A DNA stretch of 64,000 bases from DATENM01 sp045807765 (GCA_045807765.1 JBJMGU010000207.1:1-64000), one strand, 5' to 3'. Numbered from the stretch's first letter, positions 49,768 through 59,911 are shown. Made by a program: numbers and translations. Notes: generated from the sequence alone by a model not told the origin.

Positions 49768-52700
49768 CTAACGGACATGGAAGCGCGAAGGTGCCAGCGT
49801 CGCCCGCGCTTCCGGGTTGTAGTAATCGTAAAGCATGGACGGCGCGGTCTGTGCCTTCAGCCCGTAGCGCGGTTTGAACTTGAACGCGAAGCGCGTGCCG
49901 CCGGCGCGTGGCCACAGGTAAACGATGAGGCGGTCGGGCAGCACGTCATACTGGCTGACCTCCCAATTCGATTCGGTCATCGCCCGTTCGAGCGAGGCGC
50001 GATCCACGTCAGCGCCCGGCGGCAGGCCGATCTCGGCCAGCATCATCCCATAGCCTTGAAAGCCGACGCGCTCGGCTTCGACATGACAGGTTACGTCGTC
50101 GCCAGCCTTCAACTCTGTCTTATCAAAGGCGACCTTGAGCCGCAGCGCCTGCGGCGATTCGCGTGGCCGCGACGGCTCGTCCCAGCGCTCGTAATGCGAC
50201 GTCACCAGTTGAGCGCTGGCCTGCGAAGCCGTCGCCGCGCGGCGAATCTCGACGCGGTTGCTGCCCACCGAAAGATAACTTGAAACATCTATGGTAAACG
50301 GGCTGGTCAATTCATCCGAGCGCGGCATGGCGACCGTCATCGCGCGTTTGCCGTTGACGATGATCTCAGCAGAGTCAGGCGCGCTCGTCGCGTGGACTTC
50401 TCGCTCGGACAGCGTCGCCGCCAGCGCCGCGAGCGCCTGCACAGTCGCTTGCGTCGAATACCAGACTCCATAGCGGTCTTGCTGGCGCAGCAGGAAAAGT
50501 AAGCCGCGATTGATTAGCTCTGTCGCTCGGCGTTGCTGTGCCTCGTCGTTTGCCGCGCCACGTGAAGCCAGCGCCTGCACGGCAAGCGCCGTGGTTTCGA
50601 CGCGGCCCGCCAGCCCCCAGCCATAAAACGGTGTATTGGTTTCAAGCGTCCAATACGTTGTGTCTTTTTCCTGGCGGGCGAGCGCCGTCAGTCGAGCGAT
50701 GGCTTGCGCGGCGCGCTCGTTCTGTCGTGCTTCCATCGCCGCCAGCGCAAAAGAAGCGATCATGTAAGGCTCGTCTATCTCTGCGGCGCGGCTCGACAGG
50801 TAATCGAGTGCGCGGTTCAAAGCCGCATCCGGTGATGCCGCTTGATGACGGTCGCTGCTCTGCGGCGCTTGCCTGGCAACGGTCTGCGCCAGCGCTCGCG
50901 TCACCAGTGCCGTCAGCAGCGCCGTGCGCGCGCGGTCTTCTTTGCCGCGCCAGTCATAAGCTGGCCAGCTACCATCGGCGCGCTGCTGTTTGATGAGCCA
51001 GTTGCGCGCCGACTCCTTTACGTCTCCGTCAATCGCAATGAAGCGCGCCGCGTCATTTAAGAATTGCAGCGCGTAAGCCGTCAGCGCCGCGTCGGCTCTG
51101 CCGCGCCCCCAGTAAGTGAAGCCGCCCGCTTCGTCGCGATAGCTCAACAATCGCTCGTAGCCGGCCTGCACATAACGTCGGGCGCGCTGGGCGACCGGCG
51201 GCACGTCTTCGCCGCGCTGGGCATACAGTCGCAGCGCCAGCAGGCTCGGGTAGGCGCTCGATATGCTCTGCTCGGCGCAGCCGTAAGGGCGCTGCATGAT
51301 AGCTTCGATGGCTTCGAGAACGTGCGCCGAAAGATTCGGATAAATTTTCAGTTCGCCGCGCGCCGTGTCGGCGATGGCGCGCTCGGGAATGTCGAGCGTG
51401 ATCGTCGCGCCCGCGCCGAAGACCTGGCTTGCGGTCGTGGCAATCTCTTCGCCATCGGGATGCACCGCGACTTTCTTTTCGATGGCGTCGGCGGCTTCGG
51501 CGCTCGTCGCGGTGACGCGCTGCGCGCCCGCTTTGACAGAGGCCGTGGCGCGAAAGTCGAACGTCGCCCGCGCCGCGTCGCCGGCATTGACTTCGATCTG
51601 CTGGCGCGGCGCGCTGAGCAACTGAAACCATGCGGCGGGACTAAAGTCGAGCGCTACGGTTTGCTTGTGGTCGAGATAATTGCGCACAACGACGGGAAGC
51701 GCGATTTCATCGCCCGCGGTCAATATGTGCGGTGGATCGTGTTCGACGAAAAAGGGCTGAAAGGCCAGCACATCGGTTTCCGCCACGCCGATGCGCCCAT
51801 CAACAGTCGAAGCGATGACGGCCAGCTTCCACGTTGTGATGTTATCGGCGAGCTTGAATTTCAACGACGCGCGGCCCTGCTTGTCGGTTTCGATTGACGG
51901 CTGCCAGACGAGGGTTTCAGGAAAGTATTCGCGCAATCGCGGTGTTGACAGCACAACCGGTGGTTTCATCGCCGCGCCGGTCTTTGTCGTGACCGGCAGC
52001 GCGCGACCGACGACAACTGCAACATACGATTGCGAGTGCTCAGTCTGCACCGCTTCGGCGCTGGCCGCCACCACGACTGTCTCTGACGTCGCGCTGACGG
52101 CGAGCGCCGCGTTGATCTCCGTGACGTTTCCGGCTTGCACCGGCACGCCCGAAAGAATGTAAGCATTGAAGCCCGGCGATTCGACGCGCACTTCATAGGT
52201 GCTTGCCGGCAGGTTGCGCAACAGAAAACGCCCCTCGTCATTGGTGGTCGCTTCATAAGTCTTCATGGTCGCGCTGTCGGTCGCCTGCACTTTGGCTCCC
52301 GCAATAACTGCGCCCTGCGGATCAACGACCAGCCCGGCAAGCGCGCCGCTCGGTCCCGTATTGACGGCGGCTTGAAGGACACGTTTCATGACCGGCTCGT
52401 TCGCGGCCTGCTCGCCGACGACGCGCGAATAATTGCCGAGGTCGAAATCGTCTGGGGTGCCGGCTTTGCCATCAGCCCCGACGCTGCGCAAGTTGATATA
52501 GGCGATGAATTGCGTCACCGGCGTCACTTCGGTCTTTTGCCGCGCCGGCTCGCCAAAGGCAGCGTAGCTATAAATCCGCACGTGGTCGCCGAAGCGCGAT
52601 TCGCTCTTGAACGTCGCATAGAGCGGGCGGTCCCAGCCATCGCGCAGATCGGCGCGGGTAATGTGCGACTGCCTTAGCGCCTCGTTCAGTTCCGCGTCAT

Positions 52701-55700
52701 TTTGCGGCAGGCGGTTGTGGGCTTTGAAGTAAACCGTCAGCGCCGCGTCAATCTGCGGACGGCGGTCGGCGAAGTAATCCGCTTGCGTTGTAAAGACCGA
52801 GAAATCATCCGCCGTGCCGCGTCCGTGCTCCAGTCGGCGGTTCGGCCCGCCGCTGACCACCGTCAATGTGTAGCATTTGCCACTGACGCCAAAGCGGTAC
52901 TCGTACGGCTGGCTCCAGCGGTCACGTACCCGGTCAAGGTCAACGCCCGACCGTCGCAGCTCGACGCGCAGCACGTCACGGTCGCGAACAAACTGGCCCG
53001 TGCGCCGGTGGTATTCACCGAGAGCGCGATCAATCGCTTTGCTGTGCGGCGCGAAGTAGAACCAAAACAGATTTGTAGCAACAAAATCATCGCCGGTATT
53101 GAAGCGTTTATCGGCGCCGGCGCTTTCCAGTCGTAGCACGTCGCGGTCGCGCTCGACGGCAAAGTCAGCGCGGTACGGGTTGCCCCATGCATCGCGCACC
53201 TCTCGCCAGTTGATGCCGAATTGATCAAGCAGGCTGGCGAGCTGCGCCGCGTCGGTCGGGTACTGGCCTGTGCGAAGGTAACGCCGGTCGAGCGCGGCTT
53301 TGATCGGCTGCATCTGTGCGCGAATCAATTGTCCGAACACGGTATTCAGCTGGCGGTGATAACCTTGGCTCTTTGAAATCTGCGCGGCGTAGCGGCTGTT
53401 TTGCTGCAAGAGCACCTCGGCTACCAGGTCGAGGTCATCGGGGATCGGCTTTGACAAATCCACTTTGTTGAGCTGGTCGAGCGTGATGCCGGCAATCTGG
53501 TTGCCGCTGCCAATCACCTGTTGCGTCAATTGGGCAAAGCTCTGACGCGGCAAAAACTCGACATCGGTGCGGGCGCGCTCTACGACGGCGCGATCAATGA
53601 CCGCGACACCGAGCACGCTGCTGACGGCGCCCTGATCGGCAGTGCGCACATTAAAGGCGGCGCTGGCTTCTTCGCCGGGCCTGTAGCCCGCGGCGCTCAT
53701 CTTCACTTCCAGCTTCAACTCCGAATCGACAGGGTATAGCACGGCGCGCTGAGCGGTGAAGGCGTCGTTGTCTTCGTCATAGATGTAGGCGGCGACCGTT
53801 ACTTCGCCCTTGAAGTCGTTCGTGTAATCGAAGGTCAAATGGGCCTCGCCACGGCGCAAGGCGAGTTGCTCGGAGCGAATCACACGGCCACCGGCAATGA
53901 GGTCCACGAAGAGCAGCGCACTCGACGCCGCAGCTCGAAAGACCGCTCGTACAGGCTGGCCCGGGCGATAGATGGCGCGGTCGGTTTCGACCCGCAGCCA
54001 GGAGGAAGAGGAAGAGGAAGAGGAAGAGAAATCTTCGGTCTCGTGGCCGACCGCGCCTCGGCGGTCACGCGCCGTCACTCGCACCGCCGGCTCCGCAGTG
54101 TGGCCGACGAGGCGGCTGACTTTCGCCACTCCATAGCGATTGGTCTGCACGGTGCGCAGCAGCGGCCTGGCGATCTTTTCTTTGTCTTTGCGACCTGACA
54201 CTTCGATGGCTTCGTTGATCGTCACTTCACACTCGGCGGGCGAGCCGTCGGCGTAAAACGTCGAGACGTAGAAATCGAGCGGCGCGCGGCGCTGCTGCGT
54301 ATTGCTGATGACGTAAACATGGATCGGCTCTTTGGTCACACGCAGGTCGAAGCGGCGCTGCTCGGTGCGGCCCGTCGTCGCATCGGTGATATAAGCCACG
54401 TAGCTGACATCACGAAAACGGTTATAGCCGCTTTCGGCAAGCTCGCGGTGCGCCTTGCTCAAATCGAAGCGGGCGACAAAGCGGCCCGCCGCATCGAGCT
54501 CGCCTTCGAGCTTATCTTCTTCTTCGATCTCCCATTTCTGCTCGCGGAAATTCCAATCACGCGAGGTTTCGCGGACGACGCGGACGTGGCCGCGCGCCAG
54601 CGGCTGGCCGAACAGGTAATCGCCGCGCACCATCACTTCAGCATTTTGATCGCCCAGGTAATAGGCGCGGTTCGGTTTGACGGTGACGGCAAAGTTGGGC
54701 AGATCATAACGGCTGATGCGGACGCGCAACGGATAAGAAGTGAACTCTTCGGCATCACTCAGGCGACAGCGAATCTCGTAATCGCCGAGCCGCACGTTGT
54801 CGGGGATCGCCCAGTCGGCGCTGGCGACGCCGAAGCGCGAAGTCGTGGCGGTAGCGCGATAGATGATCGTGTCTTCCGGGTCGCTGACCTTGATTGTCAG
54901 CGCGCCGCCCACAACGGCGTGCCGGGTCGAATCGAAGACCAGCGCCCGCAGGTGCAGCATCTGGCCCGGTTGATAAAGCGGCTTGTCGGTGCTGACGGCG
55001 AGGCGCGGGTAACTATCAATCTCAAGATAGCTGCTGGTTTCGGCGACGACGCCATTGCGCGCGCCGCGCGCCGTCACATCGGCCCGTTCACCTTTCATAT
55101 GGCGCGGCAGATCGAACTCGCAGGCCGCAAAGCCATCGTCACCGGTGATGGCCGATGCCTTCAGCGGCTGCGCATTCTCGCCCTCAGGTTCGATAGTACA
55201 GGTGACGCGCACGCCGCTCATGGGGCGCTCGGTCAGCGGGTGCGCGGCCCGCACACGGGCGCGAAAAGGTCCGCCGTCGCTCATCACTGCCGGGTAGCTC
55301 AAGCTAATCTCAAAGAGGTCGGGGGTGATGGCAGAAAGCGCCACGATGCCCGATGGCCCCGGCGTGAGCTGATAGCGCAAGCGATACCAGAAGAGTTCCT
55401 GCCGACGGTTGGCAAGCGTCGCCGCCAGCTCGCTTGAGCCCGCGAGCGATGCGCTGATGGGGTTAGCGCCCGGCTGGATGATTTCGTCGCTTTCGGCAAT
55501 GGCCTGTGCCTGATTCTGTGTGTCGAGCAGTTCGAGCTTGAGGCGTGAAGCGACACGGCGCGGCGCGGCGTTGTTGACGGCGAGCGCAACGACTATGTGC
55601 CCGGATTCGACCGTCACGCGGGTTGCCGATTCATTGACCCGAAGCGGCGTTTGCGCGGCGACCGGCGCACATAGCCAGCAGGCAAGCAGGCAGAGTATGG

Positions 55701-55722
55701 CAGAGAGACGAGAGCGGTTCAT
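49768..55722 (-). CDS. large alpha-2-macroglobulin family protein with GspG-like and carboxypeptidase-regulatory inserts
   Basis: A 1,984-residue exported protein with signal peptide (LSAILCLLACWLCAPVAA). Macroglobulin (MG) domains begin near 230 (AVSTDKPLYQPGQMLHLRA) and again after a poly-Ser hinge near 560-575 (DRAIYRPGQPVRAVF). Residues about 790-1095 contain three consecutive segments like type II secretion pseudopilin heads, each with a helix, a TGQYP- or LPQN-type turn, W-x-x-P-Y and an SAGADKRFNTGDDF-like acidic loop. A carboxypeptidase-regulatory sandwich follows (about 1127-1207), then the A2M core (DNITTWKLAVIAS, about 1290) and an intact thioester site PYGCAEQ (about 1478) in a helical TED domain. 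It would trap proteases in the periplasm or outside. AAGGAGG precedes ATG 55722. Confidence 0.88.
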   Translation of the reverse strand: MNRSRLSAILCLLACWLCAPVAAQTPLRVNESATRVTVESGHIVVALAVNNAAPRRVASRLKLELLDTQNQAQAIAESDEIIQPGANPISASLAGSSELAATLANRRQELFWYRLRYQLTPGPSGIVALSAITPDLFEISLSYPAVMSDGGPFRARVRAAHPLTERPMSGVRVTCTIEPEGENAQPLKASAITGDDGFAACEFDLPRHMKGERADVTARGARNGVVAETSSYLEIDSYPRLAVSTDKPLYQPGQMLHLRALVFDSTRHAVVGGALTIKVSDPEDTIIYRATATTSRFGVASADWAIPDNVRLGDYEIRCRLSDAEEFTSYPLRVRISRYDLPNFAVTVKPNRAYYLGDQNAEVMVRGDYLFGQPLARGHVRVVRETSRDWNFREQKWEIEEEDKLEGELDAAGRFVARFDLSKAHRELAESGYNRFRDVSYVAYITDATTGRTEQRRFDLRVTKEPIHVYVISNTQQRRAPLDFYVSTFYADGSPAECEVTINEAIEVSGRKDKEKIARPLLRTVQTNRYGVAKVSRLVGHTAEPAVRVTARDRRGAVGHETEDFSSSSSSSSSWLRVETDRAIYRPGQPVRAVFRAAASSALLFVDLIAGGRVIRSEQLALRRGEAHLTFDYTNDFKGEVTVAAYIYDEDNDAFTAQRAVLYPVDSELKLEVKMSAAGYRPGEEASAAFNVRTADQGAVSSVLGVAVIDRAVVERARTDVEFLPRQSFAQLTQQVIGSGNQIAGITLDQLNKVDLSKPIPDDLDLVAEVLLQQNSRYAAQISKSQGYHRQLNTVFGQLIRAQMQPIKAALDRRYLRTGQYPTDAAQLASLLDQFGINWREVRDAWGNPYRADFAVERDRDVLRLESAGADKRFNTGDDFVATNLFWFYFAPHSKAIDRALGEYHRRTGQFVRDRDVLRVELRRSGVDLDRVRDRWSQPYEYRFGVSGKCYTLTVVSGGPNRRLEHGRGTADDFSVFTTQADYFADRRPQIDAALTVYFKAHNRLPQNDAELNEALRQSHITRADLRDGWDRPLYATFKSESRFGDHVRIYSYAAFGEPARQKTEVTPVTQFIAYINLRSVGADGKAGTPDDFDLGNYSRVVGEQAANEPVMKRVLQAAVNTGPSGALAGLVVDPQGAVIAGAKVQATDSATMKTYEATTNDEGRFLLRNLPASTYEVRVESPGFNAYILSGVPVQAGNVTEINAALAVSATSETVVVAASAEAVQTEHSQSYVAVVVGRALPVTTKTGAAMKPPVVLSTPRLREYFPETLVWQPSIETDKQGRASLKFKLADNITTWKLAVIASTVDGRIGVAETDVLAFQPFFVEHDPPHILTAGDEIALPVVVRNYLDHKQTVALDFSPAAWFQLLSAPRQQIEVNAGDAARATFDFRATASVKAGAQRVTATSAEAADAIEKKVAVHPDGEEIATTASQVFGAGATITLDIPERAIADTARGELKIYPNLSAHVLEAIEAIMQRPYGCAEQSISSAYPSLLALRLYAQRGEDVPPVAQRARRYVQAGYERLLSYRDEAGGFTYWGRGRADAALTAYALQFLNDAARFIAIDGDVKESARNWLIKQQRADGSWPAYDWRGKEDRARTALLTALVTRALAQTVARQAPQSSDRHQAASPDAALNRALDYLSSRAAEIDEPYMIASFALAAMEARQNERAAQAIARLTALARQEKDTTYWTLETNTPFYGWGLAGRVETTALAVQALASRGAANDEAQQRRATELINRGLLFLLRQQDRYGVWYSTQATVQALAALAATLSEREVHATSAPDSAEIIVNGKRAMTVAMPRSDELTSPFTIDVSSYLSVGSNRVEIRRAATASQASAQLVTSHYERWDEPSRPRESPQALRLKVAFDKTELKAGDDVTCHVEAERVGFQGYGMMLAEIGLPPGADVDRASLERAMTESNWEVSQYDVLPDRLIVYLWPRAGGTRFAFKFKPRYGLKAQTAPSMLYDYYNPEARATLAPSRFHVR

Positions 55723-55887
55723 GGTGCGCCTCCTTGAAAGCTCTGCGGCAGAGGTTCGATTGTTCGCTTCACTCAGAGAACGCCGCACGCTGGCCGCCTT
55801 GCGCTCACCCCGCATGGTAGTTGCGCAATCAAGGCAAGCCCCAGGCGGCTGCCCGCATATGTCATTTCCAGTTGACCGGCAATGGCA

Positions 55888-55893
55888 TATAAT
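55888..55893 (+). promoter_or_regulatory. -10 box for the nucleotidyltransferase pair
   Basis: A perfect TATAAT 16 bases before ATG 55909 within CATATAATCGCG. The same ATATAATCGCG occurs at 36519-36529 before another gene start. A TTGACC at 55872 is too close to serve as its -35. If this -10 is used the leader is very short. Confidence 0.4.
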
Positions 55894-55908
55894 CGCGCTG
55901 AGGTCGGT

Positions 55909-56100
55909 ATGAAAGAAACCGAAAACGACGCCATGCTTGAGTCTGATCCGGTTATCGAAGCGTACAAGAAAGATGTTGATCGGACGTTGATTCGCGAGAA
56001 CCTACGTTTATCCGTCGAAGAACGCTTTGAAAAACTGATGCGCTTGCAGGAATTCGCCGAAGAGCTGCGCCACGCAGGCCGGCGAGCCAGGCAGCCATGA
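55909..56100 (+). CDS. small acidic protein paired with a nucleotidyltransferase, antitoxin-like
   Basis: A 63-residue helical protein of about KETENDAMLESDPVIEAYKK start and a LSVEERFEKLMRLQEFAEEL core. Small proteins with this SVEERFEKL-x-x-LQ-x-FAEEL pattern often precede nucleotidyltransferase genes, as here. GAGG upstream favours ATG 55909 over 55882. It overlaps the next gene by four bases (ATGA). A toxin-antitoxin-like or adaptor role is inference; no DNA-binding motif is seen. Confidence 0.7.
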   Translation: MKETENDAMLESDPVIEAYKKDVDRTLIRENLRLSVEERFEKLMRLQEFAEELRHAGRRARQP

Positions 56101-56585
56101 CAACCAACTTTCATGAGTTACTGCGAGTCCTGGTGGCTACCGACGTCAAGTTCATTATTATCGGCGGCGCGGCGGCAACCGCACATGGCTCTGCACGGCT
56201 CACCGAAGACCTCGATGTCGTCTATCAGCGCACTCCCGAAAACATCGACCGGCTGGTCACGGCGTTAACCCCTTACGAGCCTTATTTGCGTGGCGCGCCG
56301 CCTGGCCTGCCGTTCAAATGGGAACAACGAACGATCTGGAACGGCCTCAACTTCACGCTGGCGACCGCTCTTGGCGCAATCGACCTATTGGGGGAGATCA
56401 CGGGCGGCGGCAGCTATGACGATTTGCTCTCTCACTCTATTGAGCTACGGCTCTTTGGCGTTAACTGCCTTTGTCTCGGCTTGGCGCGCCTTATCTACGT
56501 GAAGCGCGCCGCCGGTCGCCCCAAAGATTTTGAAGCGATTGCCGAGTTAGAAGCCATCCTTGAAGAACGCCACCAGCAGCCTTGA
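56097..56585 (+). CDS. nucleotidyltransferase-fold protein
   Basis: A 162-residue protein with the minimal nucleotidyltransferase pattern: IIIGGAAATAHGSARLTEDLDVVYQ gives the GG motif and the metal-binding D-x-D. A third acidic residue may come from GAIDLLGEI. The C-terminal half is helical and ends in RPKDFEAIAELEAILEERH, typical of DUF6036/AbiEii-like proteins. Related pairs include MNT/HEPN-type and AbiEi/AbiEii toxin-antitoxin systems, in which the transferase modifies tRNA or a partner, but no HEPN partner is present. It is translationally coupled to the preceding small gene. Confidence 0.75.
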   Translation: MTTNFHELLRVLVATDVKFIIIGGAAATAHGSARLTEDLDVVYQRTPENIDRLVTALTPYEPYLRGAPPGLPFKWEQRTIWNGLNFTLATALGAIDLLGEITGGGSYDDLLSHSIELRLFGVNCLCLGLARLIYVKRAAGRPKDFEAIAELEAILEERHQQP

Positions 56586-56601
56586 CCCGTCACCGCCAGG
56601 T

Positions 56602-58902
56602 TCAGCCTTTGAACCAGTACTTGGTCTTCTGCGCCCATTCGCTCTTCGGGTATTTGCGGTGCAGCAGATCGTAGGCTTGCTTCGACATTGCGCCGGTCTG
56701 GTCGTTGGCGCAGCCGTAGCGCGTCGAGCGCACCGCCAGGTGCAAGGCTTCGGGAGCGCGCGGGTCATCGGGCTTGAGGTTCGCCCAGCGTATGGCCTGG
56801 ACGCAGAGATAATTCGGCGCGGTGCCGAGCGCTACGAGCCGCTTCCACTCGGCGCTTGCCGCCATCTTCTCCACGGCGGTCAGAAAGAATGGTGCGGGAC
56901 TGGTCTTGGCGACGGGCTTGATCGAGGGATTATCGGGATCAGCCGGACGGCCATACTCGCACCACCAGTTGTCGCGGTAGTCGTCAATCTTGTCGAGCGT
57001 CACTGTGCGGCCCGTGCCCGCGTCAACATTTGGCCGCGTGCCGGGATATTTCAGGATCAGGTAGACAGCGGCGAACTTCTTCGCTGGCTTGTCGGCGGCG
57101 GCAACGTAAGCGTCGAGCAGCTCTTTCAACTCAGGTGCGAAACCGGCCACCACTGGCGCAAGCTCGTTTGCCGTCGCGTCGTCGTCTAACAGGGCGGCGC
57201 GCACCCAGGTGGCCAGCGCCAGCTCGCGACGCAGATGCGTTGCCAGCGTCGTGTTGGTCGCCGCCGCTTTCAAGACCGCAAGCGGCATCGCTTCGTTCAA
57301 AGCATGCGCCGCGTCCTCGTCCCAGCTAAGCTTGTTGCGCGCCGTCTTCTTCGGCTTATCGGCGTCGTCGCTCATATCCGCCGGCAGCTCTCTGCCGTCT
57401 TCGTCATAGCTGAAGCCTGCGGGCAGACGCTGCGCGTACTTCAAAAATTCGTCGAGGTTGGCCGCGACTTTCATGCGCAGCGCCATGAATTGATTGAACG
57501 CCGATGGCGGCAGCGTCTGGGCGTTCGCCGCAAGCAGCGCGTCAAGCGCGCGCCGCGCCTCGTCGCGGCGGCCCGCTCCAATGTTCAACCGAAGCGTGTG
57601 ATAGCTCACAGTAGCGAATGCCGGCGAGCCGGGCTTAATTTTAGCTGCGGCTTCAAGCAGTGCGGCAGCCTTTGGGTGCGTGGCGCTGATCTTCGTCAGC
57701 GCGGCGACCAGCCACGGCGTCGAAGCCGTTTTCTCCCATCGCTGCACGGCGTGTTCGAGCGCGGCGGCGTCTTGCACCTGAAAGGTCAGCGCCCAATCGC
57801 TCAGATCATCGTTGTGGACCGCAGCCGGCAGCTTGTCGAAGGTCTTCTTGTTCTCTTCGGTCTCATCATTGTCGCCCACCAGCCGGTCGAGCAGTTGCGT
57901 GTAATCGATCATGCTCTGCTTGAGGGTCGCACTATTGCTCTTCCTGAGCAGGTCGGCAGCAAGCTCTTTCAATCGCTCTTCGGGCGCAAGCCGCAGGCGC
58001 ACATAATTCAACAGGCCGCGCGCTGACGGGTGTAGGGCGCTCTCCGTCTTATCGGCAATCACTTTGCGGAGCTGCGCGTCGGCGCGTCCGAGCGTTGCTT
58101 GATCCGCCACGCCGGCTCCGCCGCTCAAGGTGGCTTTGCGAATCAGCGTGCGCGCCACCAGGTAAGGCGCCAGCGCCCGCCACGGCGATGCGGTGTCCGA
58201 GGCGATGGCGTTGAACTGCGATTCGGCCTGATCGAAGTTGCCAATGTAGAAATTCGCGGCGGCGATCTGATAGGCGCGGTTGGCGCGAATGGTTGGCGAT
58301 GCCGAGCTTTCAGCAGGCGACGGCAACGCTTCGCCCTTTTCGCAAGTGGCGAAGACTTGATCCTGCATGGCGACCCAGTCCTTTGCCTCTGGACTGGCCG
58401 GGCCATATTTTTCAATCAGCCGGTTGAGCGTCGCGGCGGCGTTCTTGAAGCTGTCGGCAGGGCAGTTCAGGTAATTCAAGTAGAGGTCTTTCTTCTCGAC
58501 CGCGCGAAAAACACCGATCTCCGGCTTGGCGGCACTCGTCACTTTGGCGCGCGCGTCGAGCCAGGCTTTCGGCCAGTCTTCGCCCGCCGCGTCCCAGGTC
58601 TGCGACAGGCGGTCGTCCCACACCGCAGTTACGGCTTTCTGTTCGGCGGCGTCGAGCGGCGCGCCCGCGAAGTAACGATAGGCAACCACCAGGTAAGAGC
58701 GCGCATAGGTCGGCTGCATCACGCCAAGCTCGCCGGCGGCGAATTTAGTAAGCGGCAAGTCCGGGTGCTTTTCATAGGTGAAGACCTGGCGCAGCAAGAA
58801 CGGGCCGCAGCCTTGAGCCGGGCGCGTCACCAGCAGAATGCCAACGGCCAGCAGAATAATCAGCAGGATTCGCCAATCAAGAAATCGCTTAGTCATACTC
58901 AT
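56602..58902 (-). CDS. exported TPR-like hypothetical protein
   Basis: A 766-residue protein with an N-terminal hydrophobic segment (ILLIILLAVGILLVTRPAQG) serving as signal or anchor, followed by CGPF, a start seen in a group of uncharacterised large bacterial envelope proteins. The rest is alpha-helical and repeat-like, with TPR-type units such as RAYQIAAANFYIGNFDQAESQF, and a C-terminal region rich in Trp/Tyr (DDYRDNWWCEYGRP). No catalytic motif is visible. Its ATG overlaps the stop codon of the upstream DUF3142 gene (TAATG), so the two are translated together. A second in-frame ATG is two codons in. Confidence 0.72.
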   Translation of the reverse strand: MSMTKRFLDWRILLIILLAVGILLVTRPAQGCGPFLLRQVFTYEKHPDLPLTKFAAGELGVMQPTYARSYLVVAYRYFAGAPLDAAEQKAVTAVWDDRLSQTWDAAGEDWPKAWLDARAKVTSAAKPEIGVFRAVEKKDLYLNYLNCPADSFKNAAATLNRLIEKYGPASPEAKDWVAMQDQVFATCEKGEALPSPAESSASPTIRANRAYQIAAANFYIGNFDQAESQFNAIASDTASPWRALAPYLVARTLIRKATLSGGAGVADQATLGRADAQLRKVIADKTESALHPSARGLLNYVRLRLAPEERLKELAADLLRKSNSATLKQSMIDYTQLLDRLVGDNDETEENKKTFDKLPAAVHNDDLSDWALTFQVQDAAALEHAVQRWEKTASTPWLVAALTKISATHPKAAALLEAAAKIKPGSPAFATVSYHTLRLNIGAGRRDEARRALDALLAANAQTLPPSAFNQFMALRMKVAANLDEFLKYAQRLPAGFSYDEDGRELPADMSDDADKPKKTARNKLSWDEDAAHALNEAMPLAVLKAAATNTTLATHLRRELALATWVRAALLDDDATANELAPVVAGFAPELKELLDAYVAAADKPAKKFAAVYLILKYPGTRPNVDAGTGRTVTLDKIDDYRDNWWCEYGRPADPDNPSIKPVAKTSPAPFFLTAVEKMAASAEWKRLVALGTAPNYLCVQAIRWANLKPDDPRAPEALHLAVRSTRYGCANDQTGAMSKQAYDLLHRKYPKSEWAQKTKYWFKG

Positions 58903-59720
58903 TACTTTTGTTGAACCTCGCGGAGTATTTGCCCGACGCTTTCGGCAGACCAGGGGCGCGGGTTGAAGACATAGACGCGGCGAGCGGTGGGCAGCCCGTC
59001 AATCGGTTCATCGGTCGAGATACCCAGGCTGTGGCGGGCGAGCGGGGCGCTGAACGGATCGCCGGCTTTCAGTCGCATCTGGATGTTCTCGTGGTCGGCG
59101 CCCATGCGAAACAGCATCGGCACGGCTTCATCAATCGGCAGGTCGGCAATCCAGTTGTCGCCATAGCACCACGACGCCAGGGCCGTGATCGATAGCCGCA
59201 CAGCCTTTGGCAGTTGCCCTCTGAGATCAACGAGCAGGGCGCGGTAGAAAGCGCGCTCTGATGTGAGCGCGTCGAAATCGATCTGCACGGCTTCGACGTT
59301 TTCGCCGCCGGCCAAGCCAATAAGTTCGGCCACAATGCGGCGGCGCTGATCGTCTGAATAGAGCGGATGATTACCGGTTTCGAGGCGCACGACAGCGACG
59401 CGACGTGTGCCGGGCGCAAGCCGCAGTGGCTGCAAGCGCGGGCGGATGATGGTGCGGTCGCCGCGCAGCCTGATGGTTGCGGCCAAGTAGGCGACGCCGG
59501 TCTCTTGCGGGTTGATGAAGCGCAAATCTTCGGGGCGCTCCCATGCCCACAAGATGACGTGCGGCAAATCGCTCAAGCGGTCATCAACTGAACCGGTGGA
59601 AGCATGGCGGATCGTTGCAAGTGCCGCGGGCCGCCACCGCAGAACGAGCAGCGCCGCCGTCATGGCGACCGCCGCGACTATAACGCTAGTAATGATCCGC
59701 TTTGCTTTCTGAGAGGCCAT
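58902..59720 (-). CDS. DUF3142 family protein, exported
   Basis: A 272-residue protein with an N-terminal membrane anchor or signal (IITSVIVAAVAMTAALLVL) and a body resembling DUF3142: LPHVILWAWERPEDLRFINP near residue 50, VAVVRLETGNHPLYSDDQ and VEAVQIDFDALTSERAFYRALLVDLR, a TIM-barrel-like pattern also seen in glycoside-hydrolase-related proteins. Function is unknown. ATG 59720 is preferred because upstream in-frame residues look non-coding. Its stop overlaps the next gene's start by one base. Confidence 0.72.
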   Translation of the reverse strand: MASQKAKRIITSVIVAAVAMTAALLVLRWRPAALATIRHASTGSVDDRLSDLPHVILWAWERPEDLRFINPQETGVAYLAATIRLRGDRTIIRPRLQPLRLAPGTRRVAVVRLETGNHPLYSDDQRRRIVAELIGLAGGENVEAVQIDFDALTSERAFYRALLVDLRGQLPKAVRLSITALASWCYGDNWIADLPIDEAVPMLFRMGADHENIQMRLKAGDPFSAPLARHSLGISTDEPIDGLPTARRVYVFNPRPWSAESVGQILREVQQK

Positions 59721-59911
59721 GCCGCTTTCGTCTTCGTTGTCGCAGCCAAGTATAAGCAAGGACGCAGACGAAGGAAAGCCGCCGCCATCGCGCAGCAGCC
59801 CCGCGACTTTGCCTTTCGCCGTCGCGAGCAACTACAATGATGTTGCAGATAGCCGAGAGGGCTGACCGCGCAGACGCTCGCGGCAGACCGAGGCGGTTTC
59901 CACTTTACGAC

